Shown: positions 42,981-53,103, counted from the first letter of the stretch. The stretch is DNA of 64,000 bases from an uncultured Pseudomonadota bacterium (GCA_903834835.1 CAILKO010000046.1:24524-88523), one strand, 5' to 3'. Notes: generated by a model not told the origin, from the letters alone. Translations and numbers: made by a program.

Positions 42981-45200
42981 TTGAACACATCCAAGAAAAA
43001 AACCACCCGTAAGAATCCCCCCAGTTTCAGGACGCAGTTCGGACGGCGCCAGCCGCGCGAAGGCTCGGCCGACACCGCCGGCGTCACTCAGGACGCAATA
43101 CTCGGCGCGCTGAACGAGGCGGCCGGCCCGCTCGAGCAGGACGAACTCGCCGAGCGCCTGGGCATAGGCAAACGCAGCCTGCAGCAGTTCCGCGAGACGC
43201 TGCGCGGCATGGAGCTCGCGGGCGAGATCGTTCGCAATCGCGCCGGCAGCGTGCTCATAGCAAAGCGCATCGCGGCACTTGTCGGACGGGTGGAAGGCCA
43301 TCCGGACGGTTTCGGCTTTCTGCGACCCGATGATCGCGGCTCATCGCCGGATGTCTTCCTTTCGGCGGTGGAAATGCGCCAGGTGCTGCATGGCGACCGG
43401 GTATCCGTGAGAGTCACTGGGCGCGATCCGCGGGGCCGACCTGCCGGCATCATCGTTGAGGTGCTGGAGCGCAGCGACAGGCCGATCGTCGGGCGCCTGC
43501 ATGGCGAACACGGCGTCACCTTCGTTGCGCCGGAGGACAGGCGGATCAGCCAGGACATACTCGTGCCGGGCGGAGAAGCCGGCGCAGCCAAACCCGGGGA
43601 TGTGGTGACGGTGGAGCTGATCGCACAGCCCTCGCGCCATGCTCAGCCGATCGGCCGGGTCGTGCAGGTGCTCGGACGCTATGCGGATCCCGGCATGGAA
43701 ATCGAGATCGCGCTGCGCAAATTCGATCTGCCCTACGAGTTCTCGCGCGAAGCGCAGGCCGAGACGCGCAAGCTGCCGGACGAGGTGGGGCCAAAGGACC
43801 TGGAAGGGCGGCGCGATTCGCGCGACCTGCCCTTTGTCACGATCGACGGCGAGACCGCGCGTGACTTCGATGACGCGGTCTGCGCACAGCGGGAAGGCAA
43901 GGGCTTCCGGCTATGGGTGGCAGTGGCGGACGTGAGCCACTATGTGCGCGAGGACAGCGAGCTGGATGCGGATGCCTACGAGCGCGGCACCTCGGTCTAC
44001 TTTCCGCGCCGCGTGATCCCGATGCTGCCGGAGAAGCTCTCCAACGGCCTTTGTTCGCTGAACCCTGACGTGCCGCGTCTCGCGATGATCTGCGAGATGG
44101 TGATCGGTCCGAAGGGCAGCATGGAGCGCTACGAGTTCTATCCCTCCGTGATCCATTCGCGGGCGCGTCTGACCTATACCGAAGTCTGGGAAATGCTGAG
44201 CGAGAAGCGCCCGCGGCCCGGTCGCGAGTCCGTCTATCCGGGTCTGGAAATTCTGTACCAGCTCTTCAAGGTGCTGGCGCAGGAGCGCGGGCGACGCGGC
44301 GCGATCGATTTCGAGACCGTCGAGACGCGCATGGAGTTCGACGCTGAAGGAAAGATCGAGCGCATCCGTCCGGATCATCGCAACGAGGCCCACCAGCTGA
44401 TCGAGGAATGCATGCTTGCGGCGAACGTCTGTGCCGGCGCCTTTCTGAGCGAGCACGGCCATCCCGCGCTGTACCGGGTTCACGACGTGCCGGCCGAAGA
44501 GAAGGTCGCCGCCCTCAGGGAGTTTCTCGGTGAGCTCGGCCTGCAGCTTCCGGGCGGGCAGACGCCGCGTCCCAAGGACTACTCGACGCTGATCGAGAAG
44601 ATCCGCGCGCGGCCGGATTTCGAACTCCTGCAGACCGTACTGCTGCGCTCCCTGCGCCAGGCGGTCTACAGTCCGGACAATGCGGGTCACTTCGGACTTG
44701 CATACGATGCCTACGTGCATTTCACGTCGCCGATCCGGCGTTATCCGGATCTGCTCACTCACCGCGGGATCAAGGCTGTTCTTCAGGGCAAGCGCTACGA
44801 GGGGCAGGACTGGAAGGTTCTGGGGCGGCACTGCTCGGACACCGAACGCCGGGCGGACGAGGCGAGTCGCGATGTCGAGAACTGGCTGAAGTGCTACTAC
44901 ATGCGCGATCACATCGGCGGCACGTATTCCGGAACGGTGACCGGCGTCGCGCCCTTCGGCCTGTTCGTTACCCTGGACGAGTACTTCGTCGACGGGCTGC
45001 TCCATATTTCGGAACTTGGCCGGGATTACTTTCAGCATGACGCGATCCGTCATCAGCTTATCGGCGAGCGCACGCGGACACGTTATCGCCTCGCCGACCG
45101 GGTGCAGGTAAAACTCGTCCGGGTCGATCTGGAGAGTCGCAAGATCGACTTTGTGCTGGCTTCGCGTGCGACCGGCAACGGACAGGCGCATCATGCATAA
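42981..45200 (+). CDS. rnr: Ribonuclease R
   Basis: A 739-residue 3'-5' exoribonuclease of the RNB family that degrades structured RNA. Order: a basic N-terminal extension ([11 protein letters not shown]) and a winged helix domain, cold-shock domains ([14 protein letters not shown] near residue 100), the RNB catalytic domain with [16 protein letters not shown] near 290 (metal-binding aspartates), and a C-terminal S1 domain ([20 protein letters not shown]). The start appears to be TTG at 42981. It overlaps the start of the rlmB-type gene by eight bases. Confidence 0.96.
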   Translation: MNTSKKKTTRKNPPSFRTQFGRRQPREGSADTAGVTQDAILGALNEAAGPLEQDELAERLGIGKRSLQQFRETLRGMELAGEIVRNRAGSVLIAKRIAALVGRVEGHPDGFGFLRPDDRGSSPDVFLSAVEMRQVLHGDRVSVRVTGRDPRGRPAGIIVEVLERSDRPIVGRLHGEHGVTFVAPEDRRISQDILVPGGEAGAAKPGDVVTVELIAQPSRHAQPIGRVVQVLGRYADPGMEIEIALRKFDLPYEFSREAQAETRKLPDEVGPKDLEGRRDSRDLPFVTIDGETARDFDDAVCAQREGKGFRLWVAVADVSHYVREDSELDADAYERGTSVYFPRRVIPMLPEKLSNGLCSLNPDVPRLAMICEMVIGPKGSMERYEFYPSVIHSRARLTYTEVWEMLSEKRPRPGRESVYPGLEILYQLFKVLAQERGRRGAIDFETVETRMEFDAEGKIERIRPDHRNEAHQLIEECMLAANVCAGAFLSEHGHPALYRVHDVPAEEKVAALREFLGELGLQLPGGQTPRPKDYSTLIEKIRARPDFELLQTVLLRSLRQAVYSPDNAGHFGLAYDAYVHFTSPIRRYPDLLTHRGIKAVLQGKRYEGQDWKVLGRHCSDTERRADEASRDVENWLKCYYMRDHIGGTYSGTVTGVAPFGLFVTLDEYFVDGLLHISELGRDYFQHDAIRHQLIGERTRTRYRLADRVQVKLVRVDLESRKIDFVLASRATGNGQAHHA

Positions 45201-46323
45201 GAAGGAATCGCGCACGCTCTACGGTTTCCACTCGGTTCTGACTAGCCTGAGGTCGGACCCCGCCTCCGTGGAGGAGATCTACGTGGACGAGTCGCGCCAG
45301 GACGGCAGGATGAAGGATGTGATGGTCGCCGCCGAAGGCGTAGGGGTGCAGGTGCTGCGCGTCAGCGCGAAGCGGCTGGACGGGTTCATCGGGGGCGGTC
45401 GTCATCAGGGCGTCGTCGCGCGCATCGCGGTGCGCAATTTCGGCGAACGCGTCGACGATCTGCTGGATACGATCGAGGGCCCGCCCTTTCTTCTGGTTCT
45501 CGACGGGGTGACTGACCCGCACAATCTGGGGGCCTGCCTGCGCGTCGCGAATGCTGCCGGAGTTCACGCGGTGATTGCGCCGCGCGACCGCGCCGCGGGC
45601 ATCAGCGCTACGGTATCCAAGGTCGCGAGCGGCGCCGCCGAGGCGACCCCGTATTTCATGGTGACCAACCTCGCCCGCACGCTGGACGAGCTGAAGGAGC
45701 GCAACATCTGGATCGTCGGCACCTCAGATCAGGCTGAAACGGAACTCTACGCCGCCGATATTCCCGAGTCGGTCGCCTGGGTGCTCGGCGCGGAGGGCGA
45801 GGGCATGCGCAGGCTTACGCGCGACAAGTGCGACCTGCTGGTCCGCATTCCGATGCAAGGGCAGGTGGACAGTCTGAACGTATCGGTGGCGACTGGCGTC
45901 TGTCTGTTCGAGTCGGTGCGCCGCAGGCACGCCAGTTCGAAAGCTGCGAACAAGGAAGGGGCGGGCAAAATGAAAGTGAAGATCTACGGCATCAAGGGTT
46001 GCGACACCATGAAAAAGGCGTTCTCGTGGCTGGACGCGCACGGGATCGAGTACGAGTTCCACGACTACAAGAAGCTGGGTGCGCCGATCGAGCGCATGAA
46101 CGCCTGGGCGAAGGGGATGGGCTGGCAGAAACTGATCAATACCCGCGGGCCGACCTGGAGCAAGATTCCCGAGTCGGAGCGTGAAAACCTGAATCAGGCG
46201 CGCGCATTCGCACTGCTTGCGACGCACACCAGCGCGATCAGGCGACCGATCGTCGAGGCCGGGACGGACCTGACCGTAGGGTTCGATCCCATTGAATACA
46301 CGCTGAAATTCGGGCGGGTGTAA
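45193..46323 (+). CDS. rlmB: RlmB 23S rRNA methyltransferase fused to an ArsC/Spx-like (YffB) domain
   Basis: One open frame of 376 residues. Residues 1-245 are a TrmH/SPOUT methyltransferase: [11 protein letters not shown] (substrate-binding start), [19 protein letters not shown] (motif 1), [11 protein letters not shown] (motif 2) and [17 protein letters not shown] (motif 3), as in RlmB, which 2'-O-methylates G2251. A linker ([14 protein letters not shown]) leads into 117 residues of ArsC/YffB type ([19 protein letters not shown], with cysteine then lysine), ending normally at 46323. No stop separates them. An internal ATG at 45970 with GGAAGGGG upstream could also make the second domain alone. 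Confidence 0.9.
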   Translation: MHKKESRTLYGFHSVLTSLRSDPASVEEIYVDESRQDGRMKDVMVAAEGVGVQVLRVSAKRLDGFIGGGRHQGVVARIAVRNFGERVDDLLDTIEGPPFLLVLDGVTDPHNLGACLRVANAAGVHAVIAPRDRAAGISATVSKVASGAAEATPYFMVTNLARTLDELKERNIWIVGTSDQAETELYAADIPESVAWVLGAEGEGMRRLTRDKCDLLVRIPMQGQVDSLNVSVATGVCLFESVRRRHASSKAANKEGAGKMKVKIYGIKGCDTMKKAFSWLDAHGIEYEFHDYKKLGAPIERMNAWAKGMGWQKLINTRGPTWSKIPESERENLNQARAFALLATHTSAIRRPIVEAGTDLTVGFDPIEYTLKFGRV

Positions 46324-46437
46324 GTCCGGCAGGCCCCGTCGTCCGGACGCACGGACCTGAACGTCTCGCCTGGCGCGAGGCACGGATGCCCCGGTTGCGG
46401 CCAGCCCGGGCCGCAGTGCCGCATCCTACTGAATTTT

Positions 46438-46446
46438 TGCTATAAT
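46438..46446 (+). promoter_or_regulatory. Extended -10 promoter for the rpsF operon
   Basis: TGCTATAAT contains a consensus TATAAT and the TGn extension. It lies 92 bases upstream of rpsF in a 214-base gap after the rlmB-type gene. The expected -35 region (about TGCCGC) is poor, which an extended -10 can offset. The A/T-rich run TTTTTGC before it fits a strong ribosomal protein promoter. Confidence 0.6.
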
Positions 46447-46537
46447 TTTCGGCTTACCTTGCCACACCGATACGCATGTCGGGTGGCTTTCCACCGCGCG
46501 GCGCACAAGCCTGCCGGTCAACCCAGAAGGAGTCTGC

Positions 46538-46927
46538 ATGCGGCATTACGAAATCGTATTCATCGTCCACCCGGATCAGAGCGAGCAGGTGCCCGCGATG
46601 GTGGAGCGCTATCGCAGCGTGATCACCGCTCGCCAGGGCGTCGTCCACCGGCTCGAGGACTGGGGGCGTCGTCAGCTCACCTATCCGATCCAGAAGATGC
46701 ACAAGGCGCACTACGTGCTGATGAACATCGAGTGCGATCAGGAATCTCTGGCCGAGCTCGAGCATTCGTTCAAGTTCAGCGATGCGGTGCTGCGCCATCT
46801 CGTCGTCAAGATGACCAAGGCGGTCACCACGCCTTCTCCGATGATGAAGGAGGAGAAGTCGAAGTCGATGATGGAGCGTGGCGCCGAGCGTGCCGAACCG
46901 GCCGCTGCGCCGGCTGCGGCAGCCTGA
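46538..46927 (+). CDS. rpsF: 30S ribosomal protein S6
   Basis: A 129-residue protein with the S6 pattern [20 protein letters not shown] at the start and [20 protein letters not shown] in the middle, plus an alanine-rich C-terminal tail. S6 binds S18 in the platform of the small subunit. AGAAGGAG precedes the ATG. It begins the rpsF-priB-rpsR-rplI set. Confidence 0.98.
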   Translation: MRHYEIVFIVHPDQSEQVPAMVERYRSVITARQGVVHRLEDWGRRQLTYPIQKMHKAHYVLMNIECDQESLAELEHSFKFSDAVLRHLVVKMTKAVTTPSPMMKEEKSKSMMERGAERAEPAAAPAAAA

Positions 46928-46937
46928 TCTCGTCGGG

Positions 46938-47294
46938 GTGAGCGGGCCGGAGTACCCCAACCGCATAGAGCTTGGCGGACGCATCGTCGAGCTTGGCGCG
47001 CTGAGGCACACGCCGGCAGGACTGCCGGTCGCAGAGTTCAGGATTCTTCACGAATCCGTTGCGATCGAAGCGGGACTGGAGCGCAAGGTGAATGCAGAGG
47101 TCGACGCCATTGCATTCAACGCTCAGGCCAGATTGATCGCCTCGTCGCCCCTGGACAGCAGGCTGAGGGTAGTAGGGTTTCTCTGTGCAAAGAGCCAGCG
47201 CTCAAGGAAGCTGGTCCTGCATGTGAGCAAAGTGGAATTTATTGAATCAAGCCCGTCCGCAAACGCGGACGGACAGAATCTGAAAGGAGCATGA
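46938..47294 (+). CDS. priB: Primosomal replication protein N (PriB)
   Basis: A 118-residue single-domain OB-fold protein of the PriB family, which supports restart of stalled replication forks with PriA. The strand pattern [33 protein letters not shown], and [20 protein letters not shown] is typical. The start is GTG at 46938, 11 bases after rpsF. Its end contains the ribosome binding site (AAAGGAG) for rpsR, whose ATG comes one base after the priB stop. Confidence 0.94.
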   Translation: MSGPEYPNRIELGGRIVELGALRHTPAGLPVAEFRILHESVAIEAGLERKVNAEVDAIAFNAQARLIASSPLDSRLRVVGFLCAKSQRSRKLVLHVSKVEFIESSPSANADGQNLKGA

Positions 47295-47295
47295 G

Positions 47296-47580
47296 ATGCC
47301 CCCACCAAGAGGAAAAGGCAAAGGCAAGTTCGGCAAGGACAAGAAGGATCGCGGCCAGAAAGCCCTGTTCCGCCGGCGCAAGTTCTGCCGGTTCACCGCC
47401 GAAAAAGCAGAGTGGATCGATTACAAGGACATCGATGTCCTGAAGGACTTCATCAACGAGAACGGCAAGATCACGCCGGCGCGCATCACGGGAACCTCGG
47501 CGCATTACCAGCGGCAGCTGGCCGAGGCGATCAAGCGCGCACGTTTCCTCGCCCTGCTTCCATTCACCGATCTGCACTGA
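47296..47580 (+). CDS. rpsR: 30S ribosomal protein S18
   Basis: A 94-residue protein with a longer basic N-terminus ([20 protein letters not shown]) before the conserved S18 core: [39 protein letters not shown] and [18 protein letters not shown]. It forms the S6-S18 pair. The cysteine in KFCRF is a usual zinc-related residue in some S18 proteins. It is packed tightly with priB and rplI. Confidence 0.97.
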   Translation: MPPPRGKGKGKFGKDKKDRGQKALFRRRKFCRFTAEKAEWIDYKDIDVLKDFINENGKITPARITGTSAHYQRQLAEAIKRARFLALLPFTDLH

Positions 47581-47590
47581 GGAATCTGCC

Positions 47591-48040
47591 ATGCAAGTGA
47601 TCCTGATGGAAAAGGTCGTGAACCTCGGTAGCCTGGGCGATGTAGTCAAAGTCAAGGACGGCTTCGCGCGCAACTTTCTGATCCCGCAAGGGAAGGCGAA
47701 GCGCGCTACGCCGGACAACCTGAAGGCTTTCGAAGTACGCCGCGCCGAGCTGGAGAAGGCGCAGGCTGAAGCGCTTGCCAAGGCCCAGGAGCGCGCGGCC
47801 AAGCTGGAAGGTCTCGCGGTCCAGATCGCGCAGAAGGCGGGCGTGGATGGCCGGCTGTTCGGCTCGGTCACCAATTACGACATCGTTGAAGTGCTCAACA
47901 AGCAGGGCCACGAGGTGGACCGCTCGCAGATCCGCATGCCGCAGGGGCCGCTCAAGCGTGTGGGCGACTATCCGCTTGAAGTGGCGCTGCACAGCGATGC
48001 GGTCGTGACGATCACCGTTTCGGTGCTCGGGGAATCCTGA
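47591..48040 (+). CDS. rplI: 50S ribosomal protein L9
   Basis: A 149-residue protein with the L9 N-terminal signature [20 protein letters not shown] at residues 13-34, a long central helix ([20 protein letters not shown]) and a C-terminal domain containing [21 protein letters not shown]9 helps keep the reading frame. It is the last gene of the ribosomal set, followed by a strong terminator at 48070-48095. Confidence 0.98.
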   Translation: MQVILMEKVVNLGSLGDVVKVKDGFARNFLIPQGKAKRATPDNLKAFEVRRAELEKAQAEALAKAQERAAKLEGLAVQIAQKAGVDGRLFGSVTNYDIVEVLNKQGHEVDRSQIRMPQGPLKRVGDYPLEVALHSDAVVTITVSVLGES

Positions 48041-48069
48041 TCGATACGCGGCGCGGCTCGTGTTTCGGG

Positions 48070-48095
48070 AAAAAGGGGCCGTAAGGCCCCTTTTT
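48070..48095 (+). terminator. Rho-independent terminator after rplI
   Basis: AAAAAGGGGCC (48070-48080), loop GTAA, GGCCCCTTTTT (48085-48095): an 11-bp stem with a G/C core ending in five T, 30 bases after rplI. The A-run on the left makes it usable in both directions. Confidence 0.9.
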
Positions 48096-48156
48096 CATCT
48101 GTGCCGCGGAATCCATCCACAGCTGGCCAACAGCTTTTCAACGTGTTGCCCACTGC

Positions 48157-48177
48157 TTATCCACCGGGTTATCCACC
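48157..48177 (+). promoter_or_regulatory. Tandem DnaA-box-like sites upstream of dnaB
   Basis: TTATCCACC occurs at 48157-48165 and again at 48169-48177 in a 12-base tandem (TTATCCACCGGG), eight of nine bases matching the DnaA box TTATCCACA. A CCATCCACAG stretch lies about 50 bases earlier. They are 98 bases upstream of dnaB and may let DnaA control it. A small hairpin CGCCGAAA-GGA-TTTCGGCG follows at 48186-48204. Confidence 0.5.
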
Positions 48178-48274
48178 GGATCCCACGCCGAAAGGATTTC
48201 GGCGAGGATGGGTACGCAATGATTGACGGCTCGCGCCACAGGGGCGATGCTTCCAACCTGATTCGAGGATACTG

Positions 48275-49711
48275 ATGGCGAGACAGCAGGGTTCCTACCC
48301 TAACACCCAGCGCGATCCGGCCGGCGGCGCACGACGCGAGCCGGCAGATCCCCAGCTCCTGGCGCTCAAGGTGCCGCCGCACTCGGTGGAAGCCGAACAA
48401 TCGGTACTCGGTGCGCTACTGCTCGACAACCACGCCTTCGACAAGATCGCGGACGTGGTGTCGCAGTACGACTTCTACCGGGACGAGCATCGCCGCATAT
48501 TCCGCCATATTGCCAAGCTGGTGGAGGCGATGCGGCCGGCCGACGTGGTGACGGTGTCGGAGTCGATTGAAGCGAGCGAGGACAAGGACAAGACCGGCGG
48601 ACCCGCCTATCTCGGCGCGCTCGCGCAGAACACGCCGAGCGCGCTGAACATCCGGCGTTACGCGGAGCTGGTCCGCGAGCGCGCGGTGCAGCGCCGCCTT
48701 GCCCAGGTGGCGACGGAGATTGCGGAGAACGCACTGTCGCCGGGCGGGAAGGAAGTGGGCCAGATGCTGGACGAGGCCGAGACCCGGATACTGGAAGTCG
48801 GCGAGCAGGGTGCGCGTCATGGCAAGGGGCTGGAGGAGATAAAGCCGATCCTCGCGCGTGTGCTCGAGCGCATCGACCAGCTCTACCACCAGGACAACCC
48901 TTCGGATGTCACCGGGGTGCCCACCGGGTTTCGTGACCTGGACAGCAAGACTGCAGGCCTGCAGCAGGGCGATCTGATCATCGTCGCCGGGCGGCCTTCG
49001 ATGGGCAAGACCGCGTTCTCGATCAACATCGCCGAGCATGTCGCGCTGCACACCTTGATGCCCGTGGCGATCTTCAGCATGGAGATGGGCGGTTCGCAGC
49101 TCGCAATGCGGATGCTTGGCTCGATCGCGCGCGTCGACCAGCACAAGATGCGTACCGGCCGGCTGAACGACGAGGAATGGCAGCGCCTGTCCTCTGCGAT
49201 GGGCAAGCTGCACGAGGCGCCGCTCTTCATTGATGAAACGCCGGCGCTGAATGCGCTTGAGCTGCGTTCGCGCGCGCGCCGGCTGTGGCGCCAGTTCGGC
49301 GGCAAGCTCGGTCTGGTGGTGGTCGACTACCTGCAGCTCATGTCCTCGAGCAGTCAGGGCGAAAACCGCGCGACCGAGATATCCGAAATTTCCCGCTCGC
49401 TGAAGGCACTCGCCAAGGAGCTGAGCGTGCCCGTCATTGCGCTGTCCCAGCTCTCGCGCGCCGTGGAGCAGCGCAACGACAAGCGCCCCATGATGTCGGA
49501 TCTGCGCGAATCAGGCGCCATCGAGCAGGACGCGGACGTGATTCTCTTCATCTATCGTGAAGAGGTGTATGCGCCCGACAAGCCGGAAGTGAAGGGCATT
49601 GCCAAGGTGATCATCGGCAAGCAGCGCAACGGCCCCATCGGCGATATCGACCTGACGTTCCTCGGGCAGCACACGCGGTTCGAAAACTACGCCGATCCGG
49701 GCTCATTCTGA
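48275..49711 (+). CDS. dnaB: Replicative DNA helicase DnaB
   Basis: A 478-residue hexameric helicase of the replication fork. The N-terminal domain starts PPHSVEAEQSVLGALLLDNH near residue 35. The RecA-like domain has Walker A GRPSMGKTAFSINIA near 240, Walker B LVVVDYLQLMS, and the C-terminal DLRESGAIEQDADVILFIYR. Length and motif order are standard, with no intein. GAGGAT precedes the ATG. Confidence 0.98.
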   Translation: MARQQGSYPNTQRDPAGGARREPADPQLLALKVPPHSVEAEQSVLGALLLDNHAFDKIADVVSQYDFYRDEHRRIFRHIAKLVEAMRPADVVTVSESIEASEDKDKTGGPAYLGALAQNTPSALNIRRYAELVRERAVQRRLAQVATEIAENALSPGGKEVGQMLDEAETRILEVGEQGARHGKGLEEIKPILARVLERIDQLYHQDNPSDVTGVPTGFRDLDSKTAGLQQGDLIIVAGRPSMGKTAFSINIAEHVALHTLMPVAIFSMEMGGSQLAMRMLGSIARVDQHKMRTGRLNDEEWQRLSSAMGKLHEAPLFIDETPALNALELRSRARRLWRQFGGKLGLVVVDYLQLMSSSSQGENRATEISEISRSLKALAKELSVPVIALSQLSRAVEQRNDKRPMMSDLRESGAIEQDADVILFIYREEVYAPDKPEVKGIAKVIIGKQRNGPIGDIDLTFLGQHTRFENYADPGSF

Positions 49712-49791
49712 TTATCATTGGGTCCTGAAGCTTGCCGGGGAGGGCGTCCCGGCGCTGCCCGCGAAATCGACACAACCGAAGGAGAAGGACC

Positions 49792-50028
49792 ATGGCCGAA
49801 CCTACCGTCGCACAAAAAGCTCCCTATGCAGCCGAACTCGCGCCCGGCGACTACTGGTGGTGCAAGTGCGGGATGTCCAAGCGCCAGCCGTTCTGCGATG
49901 GCGCACACAAGGGTACCGAATTCGCGCCGATGAAGTTCACGCTGGCCGAAGCCCAGAAAGTATGGCTATGCGGTTGCAAGCAGACGGCGACCGCACCGTT
50001 CTGCGACGGCGCACACAAGAAGCTCTAA
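49792..50028 (+). CDS. CDGSH iron-sulfur domain protein (double motif)
   Basis: A 78-residue protein with two CDGSH-type motifs, CKCGMSKRQPFCDGAH (residues 23-38) and CGCKQTATAPFCDGAH (61-76). Each has three cysteines and one histidine to hold a [2Fe-2S] cluster, as in the tandem class of mitoNEET-like proteins. Likely roles are redox sensing or cluster or electron transfer. GGAGAAGG precedes the ATG. It is convergent with the methyltransferase gene, only eight bases apart. Confidence 0.94.
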   Translation: MAEPTVAQKAPYAAELAPGDYWWCKCGMSKRQPFCDGAHKGTEFAPMKFTLAEAQKVWLCGCKQTATAPFCDGAHKKL

Positions 50029-50036
50029 GGTCGTTC

Positions 50037-50882
50037 TTAGCGTCGCGCTGACCAGCGGCCCTCCTGACCCTTGTCGGTCAGGTAGCGGCCGTCCATGCTC
50101 GCGCCATTCACCGTTCCGGTGAAGTCGCGACGCACGCCTTGTTCGTCCACGATCGTGAAGCTGATCGCAGCGCCTGTGAGGCGTGGCTGGCGCAGGCCGG
50201 CCAGCACACGGCCCAGCCGGACATATCCGTCGAGCATCTGGTAGCGCTGATCAAGCATGATCTCGAAGCGCGCGCTGCCGGCCGGGTCATTCGTTGACAC
50301 CGTCCACGCGCCTGCAACCGGCGCCGGGACGTACCACATGTGCGCGCGTCGTCCCTCGACCGTGGAGATTTCGTCCGGCTTCCAGTCGTCCATGTCGAAT
50401 GAGTGCGACACGATGCGGGTTCCCGGTTTCAGCTTGAGCAACTGGGGGCGGAGTTTCAGGTTCAGGCTCGGCAGGAGGTACATGGTGACCACAGTTGCCG
50501 GGCTGATGTCGATCTGGAAAATGTCGGCCTGCCGGAAACTCGCCTTGTCCGTTACGCCGGCTGCCTGGGCATTGCGCAGCGAGAGCTTCACCATTTCAGG
50601 ATTGAACTCGAAACCGGTTGCGCGCGCGCCGAAACTCCGTGCTGCCGCGATCACGATCTTGCCGTCGCCCGAACCGAGGTCGTAGACGATATCGGCCGAG
50701 GTCGCTTGGGCCATGCGCAGCATGCGCTCGACCACCTCATCGGGTGTCGGCACCCAGATGACGTCCTTCCCCGGTTGCCCGATCTGCGGGCGGAACTCCG
50801 GCTCCGCTGCGGGCGCCATCGACATGAAGGCCGCTGCAAGTCCCGCAACGGCAAATCTGCACCAGCCTGTTCCGAACACCAT
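50037..50882 (-). CDS. Methyltransferase-fold protein with a signal peptide
   Basis: A 281-residue protein. Residues 1-26 (CRFAVAGLAAAFMSMAPAAE) look like a Sec signal. The middle is a class I SAM methyltransferase core with DIVYDLGSGDGKIVIAAARS (motif I), GFEFNPEM (acidic loop) and VVTMYLLPSLN, resembling the Dot1-like or SAM-dependent families. About 80 residues form a C-terminal extension. An exported SAM-binding fold is odd because SAM is cytoplasmic. It may be anchored, non-catalytic, or the predicted signal may be wrong. Confidence 0.8.
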   Translation of the reverse strand: MVFGTGWCRFAVAGLAAAFMSMAPAAEPEFRPQIGQPGKDVIWVPTPDEVVERMLRMAQATSADIVYDLGSGDGKIVIAAARSFGARATGFEFNPEMVKLSLRNAQAAGVTDKASFRQADIFQIDISPATVVTMYLLPSLNLKLRPQLLKLKPGTRIVSHSFDMDDWKPDEISTVEGRRAHMWYVPAPVAGAWTVSTNDPAGSARFEIMLDQRYQMLDGYVRLGRVLAGLRQPRLTGAAISFTIVDEQGVRRDFTGTVNGASMDGRYLTDKGQEGRWSARR

Positions 50883-50943
50883 CCGGATTTCCTCCGCGTT
50901 TGATATGCGCGGGGAGTTTACGTAAGTTGGCGCGACGGTGCGC

Positions 50944-52512
50944 CTACAAAGCGTCGGCCGCGTGATCGGCGAGTCTGGAACGCTCCCCGCGCGCGAGCGT
51001 CACGTGTCCCGCGTGCGGCCAGCCGCGCATCCGGTCCACGACATAGGTGAGGCCCGAACTGCCTTCGGTGAGGTAAGGCGTGTCGATCTGCGCGATGTTG
51101 CCCAGGCAGATCACCTTGGTGCCCGGGCCGGCGCGTGTAATCAGGGTCTTCATCTGCTTGGGCGTGAGGTTCTGGGCCTCATCGATCACCAGCCACTTCT
51201 TGATGAAGGTTCGCCCGCGCATGAAGTTGAGGGACTTGACCTTGATCCTCGAGCGAACCAGATCGCGTGTCGCCGCGCGGCCCCATTCGCCGCCGGCGCC
51301 GCCCTCGTCGGATGAGTTGAGCACGTCGAGGTTGTCTTCCAATGCGCCCATCCACGGCTGCATTTTTTCCTCTTCGGTGCCGGGCAGGAAACCGATGTCT
51401 TCGCCGATCGGCACCGTCACTCGGGTCATGATGATTTCCGAGTACCGCTTGTCGTCCAGCACCTGTGTAAGACCGGCAGCGAGGGCAAGCAGGGTCTTTC
51501 CGGTGCCAGCCTGCCCGAGCAGCGTCACGAAGTCGATCTCCGGATTCATCAGCAGATTGAGCGCGAAATTCTGCTCCCGGTTACGCGCGCTCACGCCCCA
51601 TACGGCATTGCGCGGATGTGTATAGTCGCGAAGCGTTTCAAGTACGGCGACCCGACCTGAAGTCTCGCGCACCTGGGCCGCGAGCGGGCGCTCGCCGCTT
51701 TCCTCGTAGACGAATTCATTGACCGAAAATCGCGGCACCAGCGGCCCGCGTACCCGGTAGCCGGTACGGCCGTCCTTCTTCCAGGACTCCATGCCGCGGC
51801 CATGGGTCTCCCAGAAGTCCGCGGGCAGGCGATTCACCCCGGTGTACAGCAGGTCCGCGTCTTCAAGCACCTTGTCGTTGAAGTAATCTTCCGCGGGCAG
51901 GCCGAGGGCGCGCGCCTTGATCCGCATATTGATGTCTTTCGACACCAGGATGACCTGACCCTTCGGCTGCAACTTCTGCAGATGGCGCACCACGGACAGA
52001 ATCTGGTTGTCGGTCTTGCCGGCTGCAAATCCGGCCGGCAGGCTCCCGGCGATCGCCTCGGTCTGCAGATAGAGCCTGCCCGAAGGGCGGCCCCCGTTGT
52101 GCGGGGCGAGTTCTATGCCCTCGCGTATATCGCCCCGCGCGGCGGACACGATTTCATCGAGGAAGCGGCTGGCCTGACGGGCATTGCGGGCCACATCGGT
52201 CATGCCCTTCTTGTGGCTGTCGAGCTCTTCAAGCGCTCCGATCGGCAGGAACACATCGTGTTCCTCGAACCGGAACAGGCTGCTCGGATCGTGCATCAGC
52301 ACATTGGTGTCGACCACGAAGAGCTTCTTCAGCGGCTTGGATCCGGAACGTTTTCTTGAAACGGAGGTGCTGCGGGCAGGATCGGAGGGCGTTGCGGAGA
52401 CTGGAGGTGCTGCGGAGGCGGGGGAGGGCTGAGGCGATGCGGTGAGAGGGGATGCGTCCTGAAGGGCAGAGTCGTCCGGATGTCCGGGAGACCGCTCAGA
52501 GGGTTTTAACAA
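50944..52512 (-). CDS. PIN-PhoH fusion ATPase (PhoH2-like)
   Basis: A 522-residue protein. After about 60 disordered proline/serine-rich residues comes a PIN-type RNase domain (KLFVVDTNVLMHDPSSLFRF near 65, LPIGALEELDSHKKGM), then a PhoH ATPase domain with Walker A LLGQAGTGKTLLALAAGL near 345 and Walker B KWLVIDEAQNLTP. This domain set is known as PhoH2, an RNA helicase/nuclease often linked to toxin-antitoxin-like function. It overlaps the end of the bcp gene by 17 bases. Confidence 0.93.
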   Translation of the reverse strand: MLKPSERSPGHPDDSALQDASPLTASPQPSPASAAPPVSATPSDPARSTSVSRKRSGSKPLKKLFVVDTNVLMHDPSSLFRFEEHDVFLPIGALEELDSHKKGMTDVARNARQASRFLDEIVSAARGDIREGIELAPHNGGRPSGRLYLQTEAIAGSLPAGFAAGKTDNQILSVVRHLQKLQPKGQVILVSKDINMRIKARALGLPAEDYFNDKVLEDADLLYTGVNRLPADFWETHGRGMESWKKDGRTGYRVRGPLVPRFSVNEFVYEESGERPLAAQVRETSGRVAVLETLRDYTHPRNAVWGVSARNREQNFALNLLMNPEIDFVTLLGQAGTGKTLLALAAGLTQVLDDKRYSEIIMTRVTVPIGEDIGFLPGTEEEKMQPWMGALEDNLDVLNSSDEGGAGGEWGRAATRDLVRSRIKVKSLNFMRGRTFIKKWLVIDEAQNLTPKQMKTLITRAGPGTKVICLGNIAQIDTPYLTEGSSGLTYVVDRMRGWPHAGHVTLARGERSRLADHAADAL

Positions 52513-52957
52513 AGCTCAGTACCTCCTGTACATGACCTGTAACCTTCACGCCGCGCCATTCGCGCACGAGTTTTCCTTCCTCGTCCAGGACGAAGGTGCT
52601 GCGCTCGATGCCGCGCACCTGCTTGCCGTACATGTTCTTCATCTTGATCACTTCGAAGAGCGCGCAGGCCTTTTCCTCCGCATCCGACAGCAGTTCGAAC
52701 GGGAAGCCCTGCTTGGCCTTGAAGTTTTCATGCGACTTGAGGGTGTCGCGCGAGATGCCGTAGACCTCGCAGTTGGCCTTGCGGAAGTCCTTGTGCAGTT
52801 CGCCGAAATTCACGCCCTCGGTGGTGCAGCCGGGCGTGCTGTCCTTGGGATAGAAATAGAGAACGAGCTTCTTCCCGCGTGCCGAAGAAAGTTTGAATGT
52901 GCCGCCGCCCGTGGCGGGCAGGGTGAAGTCCTTGACTGCTTTTCCGAAGCTGGCCAT
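52496..52957 (-). CDS. bcp: Thioredoxin-dependent peroxiredoxin (Bcp/PrxQ)
   Basis: A 153-residue peroxiredoxin. The peroxidatic cysteine is in FYPKDSTPGCTTEG near residue 45 (PxxxTPGC), and a second cysteine in KANCEVYGIS could be the resolving one. It reduces peroxides using thioredoxin. The start at 52957 (MASFGKAVKDF) is chosen over 53077, whose extra 40 residues are unlike the family. The gene overlaps the PhoH gene start by 17 bases, so the two are probably co-expressed. Confidence 0.94.
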   Translation of the reverse strand: MASFGKAVKDFTLPATGGGTFKLSSARGKKLVLYFYPKDSTPGCTTEGVNFGELHKDFRKANCEVYGISRDTLKSHENFKAKQGFPFELLSDAEEKACALFEVIKMKNMYGKQVRGIERSTFVLDEEGKLVREWRGVKVTGHVQEVLSFVKTL

Positions 52958-53103
52958 CCGATTTTTCTCGCGCTGTCTGTAACCGCCGTAGTTCGTAACC
53001 ACAGGAGCGGGACTCGCCGCTCCGGTTTCATTGAACACAAATTTTGTTTCAGCTGCAAGACTCTTTTCCGGGCGCATCCGATCACGCGCCTGGCGTGCGT
53101 CTC

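Noticed and set aside
45970..46323. Annotating the ArsC/Spx-like region as a separate gene.
   Set aside because: There is no stop codon between it and the RlmB part, so the simplest reading is one fused protein. A second start at 45970 is noted but not proven.
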